From: Pseudomonas putida
GTDB taxonomy: Bacteria; Pseudomonadota; Gammaproteobacteria; Pseudomonadales; Pseudomonadaceae
Assembly: GCF_003228315.1 (NCBI RefSeq)
Contig: NZ_CP029693.1
Location: 6,668,501 to 6,732,500 of the forward strand
Direction: 5' to 3'
DNA length: 64,000 nt
Shown here one piece after another: positions 41,192 to 49,822 of the stretch (position 1 is the first letter of the stretch; each line of letters starts with the position of its first letter). Below the pieces are notes generated by a model. The model was not told where the DNA came from. It did not search any database and saw only the letters and a program-made list of their open reading frames with translations. Both the position numbers and the translations under genes were made by a program.

Positions 41192-42403
41192 TTACACGCC
41201 TTTGGTCGACGGCAGCAGGATGGTCAGGATGCCCAGCAGCGGCAGGTAGGAGCACAGCGTGTAGACGTATTCGATGCCGTGGATGTCCGCCAGGTGCCCC
41301 AGCAGTGCGGCGCCGATGCCGCCGAAACCGAACATCAGGCCGAAGAACACACCGGCGATCATGCCGACGTTGCCCGGCACCAGTTCCTGGGCGAACACCA
41401 CGATGGCGGAGAACGCCGAGGCGAGGATGAAGCCGATGATCACGCTCAGCACGCTGGTCCAGAACAGGTCGACATAGGGCAGGGCGAGGGTGAAGGGCGC
41501 TGCGCCAAGAATGGAAAACCAGATCACCTTTTTACGGCCGATCTTGTCGCCGATCGGGCCACCGAAGAAGGTACCGGCCGCCACCGAGCCGAGGAACAGG
41601 AACAGGTACAGCTGGGAACTGGCCACCGACAGGTCGAACTTCTCGATCAGGTAGAAGGTGAAGTAGCTGGTGAAGCTGGACATGTAGAAGTACTTGGAGA
41701 ACACCAGCAGCGCCAGCACCACCAGGGCGAAGGTCACCCGTTGTCTGGACAGGCCGTGGGTGGCCTTGCCGCCTTGCTTGAGCTTGAACAGGTTCAGGTG
41801 CGCGCGGTACCAGCGGCTCAGGCCGAACAGCACCAGGATGGCGAACACCGCAAAGAGGCCGAACCAGGCCACGTGCCCCTGGCCGTAGGGAATGATGATC
41901 GCCGCCGCCAGCAACGGGCCGAAGGCGGTACCGGCGTTGCCGCCGACCTGGAAGGTCGATTGCGCCAGACCGTAGCGACCGCCCGAGGCCAGCCGCGCGA
42001 CGCGCGAGGTTTCCGGGTGGAAGGTCGAGGAGCCGATCCCCACCAGCGCCGAGGCCACGAGAATCGCCGGGAAGCTGCCGACGAACGCCAGCATCAGGAT
42101 GCCGATCAGGGTGCAGACCATCCCCGCCGGCAACAGCCAGGGCTTGGGATGGCGGTCGGTGTGGTAGCCGACCCAGGGTTGCAGCAGGGAGGCGGTGAGC
42201 TGGAAGGTCAGGGTGATCAGGCCGACCTGGGTGAAGCTCAGGCCGTAGTTGGCCTTGAGCATCGGGTAGATCGACGGCAGCACCGCCTGGATCAGGTCGT
42301 TGATCAGGTGTGCCAGGGCGCAGGCACCGATTACGCGCATCACCAAGGGGCTGGTCTGGTTGGCCACCGAAGCGGTGGTCGAAGGGGTTGTCAGTGAGGA
42401 CAT
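41192..42403 (-). CDS. MFS exporter, fosmidomycin-resistance (Fsr) family
   Basis: 403 residues with about 12 hydrophobic segments. ACALAHLINDLIQAVLPSIY in the first helices and VGYHTDRHPKPW in the loop 2-3 region are characteristic of Fsr-type proteins; GDKIGRKKVIWF marks the second half. It should export small molecules across the inner membrane; fosmidomycin resistance is known for the E. coli member, but natural substrates are unclear. The start is ATG at 42403 with no strong ribosome site. It is divergent from an AraC-type regulator 115 bases away, which is the likely controller. Confidence 0.88.
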   Translation of the reverse strand: MSSLTTPSTTASVANQTSPLVMRVIGACALAHLINDLIQAVLPSIYPMLKANYGLSFTQVGLITLTFQLTASLLQPWVGYHTDRHPKPWLLPAGMVCTLIGILMLAFVGSFPAILVASALVGIGSSTFHPETSRVARLASGGRYGLAQSTFQVGGNAGTAFGPLLAAAIIIPYGQGHVAWFGLFAVFAILVLFGLSRWYRAHLNLFKLKQGGKATHGLSRQRVTFALVVLALLVFSKYFYMSSFTSYFTFYLIEKFDLSVASSQLYLFLFLGSVAAGTFFGGPIGDKIGRKKVIWFSILGAAPFTLALPYVDLFWTSVLSVIIGFILASAFSAIVVFAQELVPGNVGMIAGVFFGLMFGFGGIGAALLGHLADIHGIEYVYTLCSYLPLLGILTILLPSTKGV

Positions 42404-42462
42404 CGCACATCATCCGGGCTGGGGAGAAGGGGCATTGCTTGGATCAGCGGCTATGCTAGATT

Positions 42463-42490
42463 TCGCAAAATTGCCTGTCTCGCGCAATTG
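42463..42490 (+). promoter_or_regulatory. Direct repeat, candidate AraC-type operator
   Basis: TCGCAAAATTG (42463-42473) and TCGCGCAATTG (42480-42490) are 11-bp direct repeats with two mismatches and a 17-bp period, in the divergent gap between the exporter and the AraC-type regulator. AraC-family proteins often bind two such direct half-sites. Binding is inferred. Confidence 0.4.
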
Positions 42491-42518
42491 GGGCAAAGAC
42501 CTTCTTAAAAAGGGCATC

Positions 42519-43292
42519 ATGAATAAATCACTCGAAGAATTCCTGCTGGCCATGGACGAAGTGGATTGGCCGGTGTGCACCAGCGCCACCGATTACCCGG
42601 AGAACTGGTTCATCGAGCCCCACAGCCATGCCAAGCACCAGTTGATCTACGCCATCGAGGGCGTGATGGTGGTGCATTCGGGCTTGAACCAATGGACGGT
42701 GCCGCCCAGTCGTGGGATCTGGATGCCCTGCGGCCACGTGCACTCGATTCGCTGCGTGGGGGCCTTGAAAATGCGCAGCGTGTTCGTGCGACCGGAGTAC
42801 TTTCCGCAGCTGCCAGACGAGACCCGGGCGGTGAGCATCTCGGCGCTGTTGAGCGAGTTGATCAAGACCTCGGTGAGCATTGCAGGTCCCGTCGACGAAG
42901 ATTCCCGGGAGGCGCGGATCATGCGTTTGATCGTCGACGAACTGACCCTGCTGCCGACCTTGCCGCTGCACCTGCCGCAACCGGGCGATCAGCGTATCCA
43001 GGTCATCTGTGCGGCCCTGCGCGAGGACCTCGGGGACAGCTCGACCCTGGCGGATTGGAGCGAGCGACTGAGCCTGGACGCCAAGACCATCCAGCGCCTG
43101 TTCCACAGGGAAACCGGCATGACCTTCGGCCAATGGCGTCAGCAGGCCCGGTTGCTGTCGGCACTGGAGCGCATTGCGCAGGGGGAGAAAATCATCGATG
43201 TGGCGGGGGTGTTGGGATACGACAGCCCGAGTGCGTTCAGCACCATGTTCAAGAAACAGTTCGGGACCGCACCCAGCCATTTCTTCAAATGA
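42519..43292 (+). CDS. AraC-family transcriptional regulator with cupin-like N-terminal domain
   Basis: The start is the ATG at 42519 (MNKSLEEFLLAMDEVDW) with AAGGG 5 bases upstream; 257 residues. The N-terminal half is cupin-like (EPHSHAKHQLIYAIEGVM, then PPSRGIWMPCGHVHSI). The C-terminal half carries two helix-turn-helix motifs: LADWSERLSLDAKTIQRLFH and the AraC signature region KIIDVAGVLGYDSPSAFSTM, followed by FKKQFGTAPSHFF. It probably controls the divergent Fsr-like exporter. The inducer is unknown. Confidence 0.92.
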   Translation: MNKSLEEFLLAMDEVDWPVCTSATDYPENWFIEPHSHAKHQLIYAIEGVMVVHSGLNQWTVPPSRGIWMPCGHVHSIRCVGALKMRSVFVRPEYFPQLPDETRAVSISALLSELIKTSVSIAGPVDEDSREARIMRLIVDELTLLPTLPLHLPQPGDQRIQVICAALREDLGDSSTLADWSERLSLDAKTIQRLFHRETGMTFGQWRQQARLLSALERIAQGEKIIDVAGVLGYDSPSAFSTMFKKQFGTAPSHFFK

Positions 43293-43339
43293 GATCCCCA
43301 GATTCTGTGGGATGAACGATTGGAGGTCGACGAAGAACC

Positions 43340-43440
43340 TGTAGGAGCGAGCCTGCTCGCGATGGAGGCACAGGCGCCGCGGGGAATCAATTGGCCCCGC
43401 GTTATCGTTGACGACCATCGCGAGCAGGCTCGCTCCCACA
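43340..43440. repeat. REP doublet (REPIN) 5
   Basis: A 101-bp inverted pair (left TGTAGGAGCGAGCCTGCTCG, right GAGCAGGCTCGCTCCCACA) with reversed core orientation (GCGTTATCGTTGACGACC). It lies after the AraC-type regulator and before the AT-rich promoter region of the sulfate-ester operon. Confidence 0.9.
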
Positions 43441-43460
43441 GTGTTGGGTTATTTGTTTAT

Positions 43461-43480
43461 AAGTTATTAGCTAATAACTT
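43461..43480. promoter_or_regulatory. Perfect 20-bp AT-rich palindrome upstream of atsK
   Basis: AAGTTATTAGCTAATAACTT is fully self-complementary and lies 146 bases before the atsK ATG in a strongly AT-rich stretch. It could be an operator for a dimeric regulator (LysR, TetR or similar) of the sulfur-scavenging operon. The protein that binds it is unknown. Confidence 0.45.
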
Positions 43481-43530
43481 GTGGCTTATGTTTTTTAGCT
43501 GAAGTTAACAGCGTGATTGTTATATGGCCC

Positions 43531-43550
43531 TTATTCTATCTTTAGAATAA
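43531..43550. promoter_or_regulatory. Perfect inverted repeat with 8-bp arms upstream of atsK
   Basis: TTATTCTA, 4-base spacer, TAGAATAA lies 76 bases before the atsK ATG. Together with the palindrome 50 bases upstream it forms a two-site AT-rich regulatory region. It may be an operator close to the core promoter. Confidence 0.45.
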
Positions 43551-43625
43551 TTTGTGATTAGTCATCACTGCTTTTATGTCTTTATGATCTGTCCCACAAC
43601 AACTCGTGAGACAGGAGGTAGCTCG

Positions 43626-44537
43626 ATGACTATTCAAATCAAACCGGTGGCTGGTCGAATTGGGGCACAACTGGAAGGGGTGAAGTTGGGGGGAGATATC
43701 AGCGCCGAAGACTTCGAGTTCATTAATCAGGCACTGCTGAAATACAAGGTACTGTTCTTTCGCGACCAGCATCTGGACGACGCACAACACGAAGCTTTTT
43801 CCCGTCGTTTCGGCGATCAGGTCCCGCACCCGACCGTGCGTTCCGCCGAGCAGGGCGCCGCGATTCTGCACCTGGACGCCAAGGAAACCCGGGCCAATTC
43901 CTGGCACACCGATGTGACCTTCGTGGCCAATTACCCGAAGATTTCCATCTTGCGCGGTGTGGTTATTCCTCCTTACGGCGGCGACACGGTCTGGGCCAAT
44001 ACCGCCGCCGCTTATGCCGACTTACCCGAGCCGTTAAAACAACTGGCAGACAATCTTCGCGCCTTGCACACCAACTTGTATGACTACGCCGCACCGCGTA
44101 ATACCGATGAATCCGGACTAAAACGTTATCGCGAACAGTTCACGGCCGAAATTTACGAAACCGAACATCCATTAGTGCGAGTTCATCCGGAGTCGGGTGA
44201 AAGAAGTTTGTTGTTGGGGCACTTCGTCAAACAAATTCAAGGCGTAAGTACCAGCGATTCCAAACAACTGATCCGCCTGTTCCACGATCGAATCACCCAT
44301 GTCGACAACACCGTGCGCTGGCGCTGGCAGGAAGGCGATGTGGTGATCTGGGACAACCGCGCCACCCAGCACATCGCGATCAACGATTACGGCGATGCCC
44401 CGCGTATCGTGCGTCGCACCACCATCGACGGTGATGTGCCGGTAGGGGTGGACGGTCGCCTGAGCCAGGCGCTGCTGCCGAGCCCGGACGCGCGCTCGCC
44501 GAAAACCGAAGCCGACAAAAAACACCTCGCCGCCTGA
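43626..44537 (+). CDS. atsK: AtsK-type alkylsulfatase, Fe(II)/2-oxoglutarate dioxygenase (TauD family)
   Basis: The start is the ATG at 43626 with an ideal AGGAGGT 6 bases upstream; 303 residues. The iron triad is His94-x-Asp96 (NSWHTDVTF) and His249 (DNRATQHIAIND); Arg260/Arg264 in APRIVRR are placed for 2-oxoglutarate binding. Long stretches (SWHTDVTF, GGDTVWANTAAAY, YETEHP.VRVHP.SGER, NTVRWRW..GDV.IWDNRATQH) match my memory of AtsK of Pseudomonas putida, which cleaves alkyl sulfate esters oxidatively to aldehyde and sulfate under sulfate starvation. The following genes encode a matching ABC importer and a monooxygenase, supporting a role in organosulfur use. Taurine or another sulfonate as substrate is less likely but possible. 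Confidence 0.88.
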   Translation: MTIQIKPVAGRIGAQLEGVKLGGDISAEDFEFINQALLKYKVLFFRDQHLDDAQHEAFSRRFGDQVPHPTVRSAEQGAAILHLDAKETRANSWHTDVTFVANYPKISILRGVVIPPYGGDTVWANTAAAYADLPEPLKQLADNLRALHTNLYDYAAPRNTDESGLKRYREQFTAEIYETEHPLVRVHPESGERSLLLGHFVKQIQGVSTSDSKQLIRLFHDRITHVDNTVRWRWQEGDVVIWDNRATQHIAINDYGDAPRIVRRTTIDGDVPVGVDGRLSQALLPSPDARSPKTEADKKHLAA

Positions 44538-44570
44538 CCCGCAACTCTCATTGGTACAAGGAAGGCTGAC

Positions 44571-45683
44571 ATGAAGCTCAATGGCATTCGTTTGCTTAAA
44601 AAAGGTGGTATCGCTGCGGCACTGGCGGCGGTTCTCGCAGTGCCTGTAGCCGAGGCCGACGTGTTGCGCATCGGTGTCGCAACCGCCGGTGGCGGTGATC
44701 CGGTGACCTTCAGCGGCTCGACCCTGGGCATCGTGCGTAACCAGCAACTGTTGGAGAAAGCCTTCGCCGGGACCGGCACCGAAGTGCAGTGGTTCTTCTT
44801 CAAAGGGGCGGGGCCTGCGGTCAACGAGGCCTTCTCCAACCAGCAACTGGACTTCGCCTACCAGGGCGACCTGCCGGCGGTGGTCGGGCGTTCCAACGGA
44901 CTGGACACCAAATTGCTGGCGGCACTGGGGGTGCGCGCCAACCTGTATCTGGCGGTGCCCAAGGGCTCCCCCTTGAAAACCATCGAGGACCTCAAAGGCA
45001 AGAAGGTCGCGATCTTCCGCGGCACCAACGGTCATCTGGTGATGATCAATCTGCTGGCGGAACACGGGCTGACCGAACGCGATATCAAGGCGATCAACCT
45101 CGACACCGGCAGCTCCCAGGCGGCACTGATTTCCAACGGCGTGGATGCCGCGTTCGGCGGGCGCGAGTTGTTCAAGCTGCGTGACCAGGGCCTGATCGAC
45201 ATCGTGTACGACAACCCCCAGCAGGACGTGCGCTACACCCGTCAGACCGCGCTGGTGGTTCGTGGCGACTATGAAAAAGCCAATCCGGACAAGGTGCAAA
45301 AGGTCGTCGACACGCTGGTGGACGCGGCGAAATGGACCTCGGACGAGAGCCATCGCGACGACGTCTTCGCTGAATGGGCCAAAAGCAATGACCCGGCCAG
45401 TTCACTGCGCGCCGACTTCACCGGGGTGCCGCTCAGGGACAGGGCTTCGCCGCTGGTCGACAACTTCCTGATCAGCCGCTATCAGGCCGTGGCGGATCAG
45501 GCCAAGGAAGAAAAACTCATCCGCCGCCCGGTCTCGCTCGATGGCTGGTTCGAGAGCAGCTACTTGCAGAAATCCCTCAAGGCCAAGGGCCTGGAAAACT
45601 ACTGGACGCCTTACGGTCCGGACGGCAAGCAACCGGCGGGTAATGCGGTAGCGGCCGCGACGACCAGCAAGCAAGGGAGCTAG
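44571..45683 (+). CDS. ABC transporter periplasmic binding protein for sulfate esters/sulfonates (AtsR/SsuA-like)
   Basis: 370 residues; a signal peptide with a cleavage site after AVPVAEA. The mature part (DVLRIGVATAGGGDP, QQLDFAYQGDLPAVVGRS, IEDLKGKKVAIFRGTNGHL, SQAALISNGVDAAFGGRELF) follows the SsuA/TauA/AtsR family of type II binding proteins. An AAGGAAGG site precedes the ATG at 44571, 33 bases after atsK. It should capture alkyl sulfates or sulfonates in the periplasm and deliver them to the permeases encoded directly downstream. The C-terminal tail (about 25 residues rich in Ala, Thr and Ser) is longer than usual. Confidence 0.9.
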   Translation: MKLNGIRLLKKGGIAAALAAVLAVPVAEADVLRIGVATAGGGDPVTFSGSTLGIVRNQQLLEKAFAGTGTEVQWFFFKGAGPAVNEAFSNQQLDFAYQGDLPAVVGRSNGLDTKLLAALGVRANLYLAVPKGSPLKTIEDLKGKKVAIFRGTNGHLVMINLLAEHGLTERDIKAINLDTGSSQAALISNGVDAAFGGRELFKLRDQGLIDIVYDNPQQDVRYTRQTALVVRGDYEKANPDKVQKVVDTLVDAAKWTSDESHRDDVFAEWAKSNDPASSLRADFTGVPLRDRASPLVDNFLISRYQAVADQAKEEKLIRRPVSLDGWFESSYLQKSLKAKGLENYWTPYGPDGKQPAGNAVAAATTSKQGS

Positions 45684-45687
45684 GCAC

Positions 45688-46593
45688 ATGGCCAGGGCAC
45701 AGACCGCAAGACTGGAGAAGTATGGGGCGCCGGCGTTGCCGAGCGACAACGTCAAACGTCTGCCACCGGCGCCCGCGCGCCCGGTGCGCAAGGTCGAGGT
45801 GCCGCGCACGCGGGCGTGGTCCCTGAGTCTGGGTGACAAGGCCTTGCCCTGGCTGTTGCCGCTGCTGTTGTTGGGTGTGTGGTACCTGGGGGTGGAGCGG
45901 GGCTGGCTGTCAGAGCAGGTGCTGCCACCGCCAGCCTATGTTTATCAGGCGCTGTCGGATCTGGTCGGCAGCGGCGATCTGTGGATGAACGCCTCGGCCA
46001 GCCTGCAACGGGTGGTCGTGGGGTTCAGTCTCGGCGCCTTGCTTGGCGTGGCGCTGGGCCTGGCCATGGGGCTGTCGCGGACGCTGGAGGATTATCTGCT
46101 GCCGACCTTCAACGCACTGGTACAGATTCCGGTGCTGGGCTGGCTGCCGTTCGCCTTGCTGCTGTTCGGCATCGGCGAGACGCTCAAGTACGTGCTGATT
46201 GCCAAGGCCGCGCTGGTGCCGATTACCCTGTGTACCTTGCAGGCGTTCCGTCAGGCGCCCAAAAACTTGCTGGAAGTCGGGCGGACCTACGGCTTCAGCC
46301 GGCGACAAAGCGTGACCTCCATTGTCCTGCCGGCGGCGATCCCGACACTGTTTACCGGGTTTCGCCTGGGCTTCACCAAGGCGTGGCTGTCGCTGGTGGT
46401 GGTCGAGTTGGTGGCGTCGAGTGAAGGGCTGGGTTACCTGATCGTCTATGGGCGCCAGCTGTTTCAACTGGATTTGGTAATCGCCGCCGTCGTGGTGGTG
46501 GGGACGCTCGGCCTGCTGATCGATCGCGGTTTCGACTATGCAGAGAAGCGCCTCAATCGCGGGCGGCCAACGGTGGGAGGGTGCCTGTCATGA
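45688..46593 (+). CDS. ABC transporter permease 1 (sulfate ester/sulfonate type)
   Basis: 301 residues, with about 60 N-terminal polar residues before the first membrane helix (ALPWLLPLLLLGVWYLG). The permease loop is EVGRTYGFSRRQSVTSIVLPAAIPTLFTGFRLG, the EAA motif that contacts the ATPase. It starts 4 bases after the binding-protein stop and its own stop overlaps the start of permease 2 (ATGA), so the genes are translationally coupled. Two different permeases suggest a heterodimeric membrane channel, unlike the single SsuC of the E. coli sulfonate system. Confidence 0.92.
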   Translation: MARAQTARLEKYGAPALPSDNVKRLPPAPARPVRKVEVPRTRAWSLSLGDKALPWLLPLLLLGVWYLGVERGWLSEQVLPPPAYVYQALSDLVGSGDLWMNASASLQRVVVGFSLGALLGVALGLAMGLSRTLEDYLLPTFNALVQIPVLGWLPFALLLFGIGETLKYVLIAKAALVPITLCTLQAFRQAPKNLLEVGRTYGFSRRQSVTSIVLPAAIPTLFTGFRLGFTKAWLSLVVVELVASSEGLGYLIVYGRQLFQLDLVIAAVVVVGTLGLLIDRGFDYAEKRLNRGRPTVGGCLS

Positions 46594-47375
46594 GTGCGAC
46601 GTTGACATCCAGAGGCGGCAGTCACCGTTATCGCGGGTGGGTCTTGCCCATCTCAGTGGTTGCCCTGTGGTGGCTGGCTTCGAATCAGGGCTGGAGCGAA
46701 TCGGGATTGTTCGTTTCGCCGGAAAAAGTCGCGGCGACGGCCTGGGATCAGATCACCTCGGACAAATTCTGGCGGGCGATTTCCGCGAGTCTGGCGCGCA
46801 ATCTCAGTGGTTTTTTCATCGGTACCGCGCTGGGCCTGGTACTGGGTTGCCTGCTGGGGCTTTCCCGACATTTCGAGCGTTTAGTGGGTCCGAGTTTCAA
46901 CACCTTCAAGCAAATCTCCCTGTTCGCCTGGATCCCACTGATCTCGGTGTGGTTCGGCCTGGGCGACGTGGCCAAGGTGGTGTTCCTGTCACTGGCCGCG
47001 CTGGTGCCGGTGGTGGTCAACACCTGCGACGGTTTGCGCAACGTCCCGCCCAGCCTGCTGGAAGTGGCGCGGGTGTACGGCTTCAGCCGTTGGCAAACCA
47101 TTATCGGGGTGATGCTGCCCGCCGCCTTGCCGTCGATTTTCACCGGGCTGTACCTGGCGCTGGTCTACAGCTGGCTGGCGACCATCGGCGCTGAGTACCT
47201 GCTGGTGTCCGGGGAGGGGATCGGCAACACGCTGATCGATGGCAGCGAGCATTTCATGATGGACCTGGTGCTGTTTGGCATGGTGGTGATTGGCCTGGTG
47301 GGCTGGGGTCTCAATGCCCTGGCCCGGACACTCGAGCGGCGGATGCAGCGCTTGTACGGCATCGCAACCCCTTAG
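46590..47375 (+). CDS. ABC transporter permease 2 (sulfate ester/sulfonate type)
   Basis: 261 residues. The ATG at 46590 overlaps the permease 1 stop as ATGA, with GGGAGG 9 bases upstream; a GTG at 46581 would place that site at zero spacing and is rejected. The EAA loop reads EVARVYGFSRWQTIIGVMLPAALPSIFTGLYL, close to permease 1, and five to six hydrophobic segments are visible. It probably pairs with permease 1 in the inner membrane. Confidence 0.92.
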   Translation: MSATLTSRGGSHRYRGWVLPISVVALWWLASNQGWSESGLFVSPEKVAATAWDQITSDKFWRAISASLARNLSGFFIGTALGLVLGCLLGLSRHFERLVGPSFNTFKQISLFAWIPLISVWFGLGDVAKVVFLSLAALVPVVVNTCDGLRNVPPSLLEVARVYGFSRWQTIIGVMLPAALPSIFTGLYLALVYSWLATIGAEYLLVSGEGIGNTLIDGSEHFMMDLVLFGMVVIGLVGWGLNALARTLERRMQRLYGIATP

Positions 47376-47390
47376 AAAAGGATCGCAAAA

Positions 47391-48152
47391 ATGAGCAACG
47401 GCCTGACCCTGGAACACATCAGCAAGCGCTTCAGCTCCAAACCCGGCAGTTCGACGCAATTGCAGGTGCTGGACAACATTCACCTGGACATCGCCCCCGG
47501 CGAGTTCATCAGCATCGTCGGCGCCAGCGGCTGCGGAAAATCCACGTTGCTGCGACTGATCCTCGGCCTGGACGAAGAATTTGACGGGCGCATCCTGCTC
47601 AATGGCCAACCCATCAAGGGCACGGGCCTGGAGCGAGGCATCGTGTTTCAGGATCACCGTTTGTTCCCCTGGCTCAATGTCGAACAGAACGTCGCCGTGG
47701 GCCTGAAGAACTCGCCCCTGAGCGCCGGGCAGAAGCGCGATACCGTGCGCGAGCACATCGAACTGGTCGGCCTGCAGGACTTCATCGAGTCCTACCCGCA
47801 TCAGATTTCCGGCGGCATGGCCCAACGCGTGGCCATCGCCCGCGGGCTGGTCAATCGCCCGAGCGTGCTGTTGCTGGATGAACCGCTGGGCGCCCTTGAT
47901 GCCTTGACCCGTGCGCGCCTGCAGGGGGAGCTGCAGAACATCTGGGCCAAGGAAAAAATCACCATGATCCTGGTGACCCACGATGTCGACGAGGCGGTGT
48001 TCCTCGGCGATCGGGTGGTGGTGATGCAACCCAATCCGGGGCGCATCCGGCGGATTGTCGACGTCGATCTGCCGCGTCCGCGCAACCGCAGCGACAGCCG
48101 TTTCATCGCCCTGCGCGATGACGTGTTGAGCGACTTTGCGGAGTTGCATTGA
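47391..48152 (+). CDS. ABC transporter ATP-binding protein (SsuB/TauB/AtsC-like)
   Basis: 253 residues. Walker A is GASGCGKST, the Q-loop is IVFQDHRLFPWLNV, the ABC signature is ISGGMAQRVAIARGL, Walker B is VLLLDEPLGALD, and the switch His is in LVTHDVDEAVFLGDRV. These are features of nitrate/sulfonate/taurine importer ATPases. The start is ATG at 47391 with AAAAGGA upstream, 16 bases after permease 2. It powers uptake of the sulfur compound. Confidence 0.95.
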   Translation: MSNGLTLEHISKRFSSKPGSSTQLQVLDNIHLDIAPGEFISIVGASGCGKSTLLRLILGLDEEFDGRILLNGQPIKGTGLERGIVFQDHRLFPWLNVEQNVAVGLKNSPLSAGQKRDTVREHIELVGLQDFIESYPHQISGGMAQRVAIARGLVNRPSVLLLDEPLGALDALTRARLQGELQNIWAKEKITMILVTHDVDEAVFLGDRVVVMQPNPGRIRRIVDVDLPRPRNRSDSRFIALRDDVLSDFAELH

Positions 48153-48198
48153 GTCGCTTGTCGTCCTCTTTTAAATGTCTATTTTTCAAGGAGTGGAA

Positions 48199-49530
48199 AT
48201 GTCCGAACGCCAGCTCAGCCTCAACCTCTTCATCTACCCCAACGGCCATCACGAAGCCGCCTGGCGTCATCCGCAGTCGGTGCCGGAAGCGTCCATGGAC
48301 ATCGGTCACTACCAACAGCTGGCGCAACGTGCCGAGCGGGAAAAGCTCGATGCGATTTTCTTCGCCGATTCGCCGTCCCTGGCCGAAAGCGACCGCGAAG
48401 GCCTGCGCATTCGTTTCGAGCCGGTGACCTGGCTGGCGGCGATTGCGGCGGTGACCCAGCGCATCGGCCTGATCGCCACGGCCAGCACCACCTACAGCGA
48501 GCCCTACAACCTGGCCCGCTCGTTCAGCGCGCTGGACCACTTGAGCAAGGGCCGTGCGGGCTGGAACATCGTCACCACCTCCCTGGCCGCTGCCGCCGCC
48601 AACTTCGGTCTGGACCAGCATCCGCCGGCCCATGATCGCTATGCCAAGGCCGAAGAATTCGTGCAGGTGGTGGGCGACCTGTGGGACAGCTGGGAGGACG
48701 ATGCGCTGGTGCTGGACAAGGCCGCCGGGGTGTTTGCCAACGGTGCGAAAGTGCACTCGATCAACCACGTCGGCACGCACTACCGGGTCAAGGGGCCGTT
48801 CAACTCGCCACGTTCACCGCAAGGGCGACCGGTGCAGGTGCAGGCCGGTTCTTCCGAGGATGGTCGTGATTTCGCCTCAAGGCATGCCGAAGCGATCTTC
48901 ACCGCGCACCAGACGCTGGAGAGCGCGACCGAATTCGCCAACGACATCAGGGCGCGGGCGAGGGCAGTGGGGCGCGACCCTCGGCAGCTGAAAATCCTCC
49001 CGGGCATCAGCCCGTACATCGGCAGCACTGAAGCCGAGGCCCAGCGCAAGTTCGATGAACTCAACGAGCTGGTACTGCCTCATGTTGCGCTGGGCCAGCT
49101 GCGTCGGCTGTTGGGTGTCGACCTGTCGGGCCAGGACCTGGATGCACCATTCCCGCGCCACCTGGTCAACTTTGACGGCGGCGAGAGTCAGGCCAGTCGC
49201 TTCAAGCTGGTCATCGACATCGTCGACCGCGAGCAGCCGACCCTGCGCCAACTGATCAACCGCCTGGCTGGCGCTCGCGGGCATTGGGTGCCGGTGGGCA
49301 CGCCGGTGCAGATCGCCGACCTGATCGAACAGTGGTTCCGTAGCGGTGCTGCTGACGGTTTCAACGTGATGCCGCCAGCGTTCCCTGATGGCTTTGAAGT
49401 GTTCCTTGATGAGGTGCTGCCGATCCTGCGCCAGCGTGGGTTGTTTCGCGAGGAATATGCGGGGACGACGCTGCGCGAACATTACGGCCTGAGCCGCCCG
49501 GTATCGCGGTTTGCGTTGAAATCGGCCTGA
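48199..49530 (+). CDS. FMN-dependent monooxygenase, luciferase-like (NtaA/SnaA/DszA family)
   Basis: The start is the ATG at 48199 with AAGGAG 6 bases upstream; 443 residues, the normal size for this family. Family signatures are NLFIYPNGHHEAAWRHP at the N-terminus, FFADSPSLAES, FEPVTWLAAIAAVTQRIGL, SALDHLSKGRAGWNIVTT and GRPVQVQAGSSEDGRDFAS. Members use reduced FMN and O2, supplied by a separate reductase, to split C-S or C-N bonds. Its place 46 bases after the ABC importer makes a desulfurisation role likely, complementing the AtsK-type enzyme with a second route. The substrate is not predictable. Confidence 0.9.
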   Translation: MSERQLSLNLFIYPNGHHEAAWRHPQSVPEASMDIGHYQQLAQRAEREKLDAIFFADSPSLAESDREGLRIRFEPVTWLAAIAAVTQRIGLIATASTTYSEPYNLARSFSALDHLSKGRAGWNIVTTSLAAAAANFGLDQHPPAHDRYAKAEEFVQVVGDLWDSWEDDALVLDKAAGVFANGAKVHSINHVGTHYRVKGPFNSPRSPQGRPVQVQAGSSEDGRDFASRHAEAIFTAHQTLESATEFANDIRARARAVGRDPRQLKILPGISPYIGSTEAEAQRKFDELNELVLPHVALGQLRRLLGVDLSGQDLDAPFPRHLVNFDGGESQASRFKLVIDIVDREQPTLRQLINRLAGARGHWVPVGTPVQIADLIEQWFRSGAADGFNVMPPAFPDGFEVFLDEVLPILRQRGLFREEYAGTTLREHYGLSRPVSRFALKSA

Positions 49531-49554
49531 GAGGTGCAACGCTGACCCCCCCCC

Positions 49555-49654
49555 TGTGGGAGCGAGCCTGCTCGCGATGGAGGTCAACGATAACGCGGAC
49601 AGCCTGACACCCAGTGGTGTTCTGTCGTCCATCGCGAGCAGGCTCGCTCCTACA
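49555..49654. repeat. REP doublet (REPIN) 6
   Basis: A 100-bp inverted pair with a TGTGGGAGCGAGCCTGCTCG left arm; the core begins GTCAACGATAACGCGGACAG. It is the first of two in tandem behind the monooxygenase gene. Confidence 0.9.
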
Positions 49655-49671
49655 GGATTGACGCGGACCTC

Positions 49672-49771
49672 TGTAGGAGCGAGCACGCTCGCGATGGAGG
49701 TCAACGATGACGCTGGCAGCCTGACACCCCGCGGTGTTCTGTCGTCCATCGCGAGCATGCTCGCTCCTACA
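49672..49771. repeat. REP doublet (REPIN) 7
   Basis: A 100-bp inverted pair in the same orientation as REPIN 6, 17 bases away. The arms carry CACGCTCG on the left but CATGCTCG on the right, so they differ by one base from perfect pairing. It lies in the convergent gap before the glycosyltransferase end at 49823. Confidence 0.9.
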
Positions 49772-49822
49772 GGTTCAGGTTCAGATCGTTCAGGGTGGAT
49801 CGAGGCGCGTGCGCTGACCAAT

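Noticed and set aside
34638..49771. Regularly repeated palindromic units as a CRISPR array
   Set aside because: Units are REP doublets scattered between genes, with conserved cores rather than variable spacers, and no cas genes are nearby.
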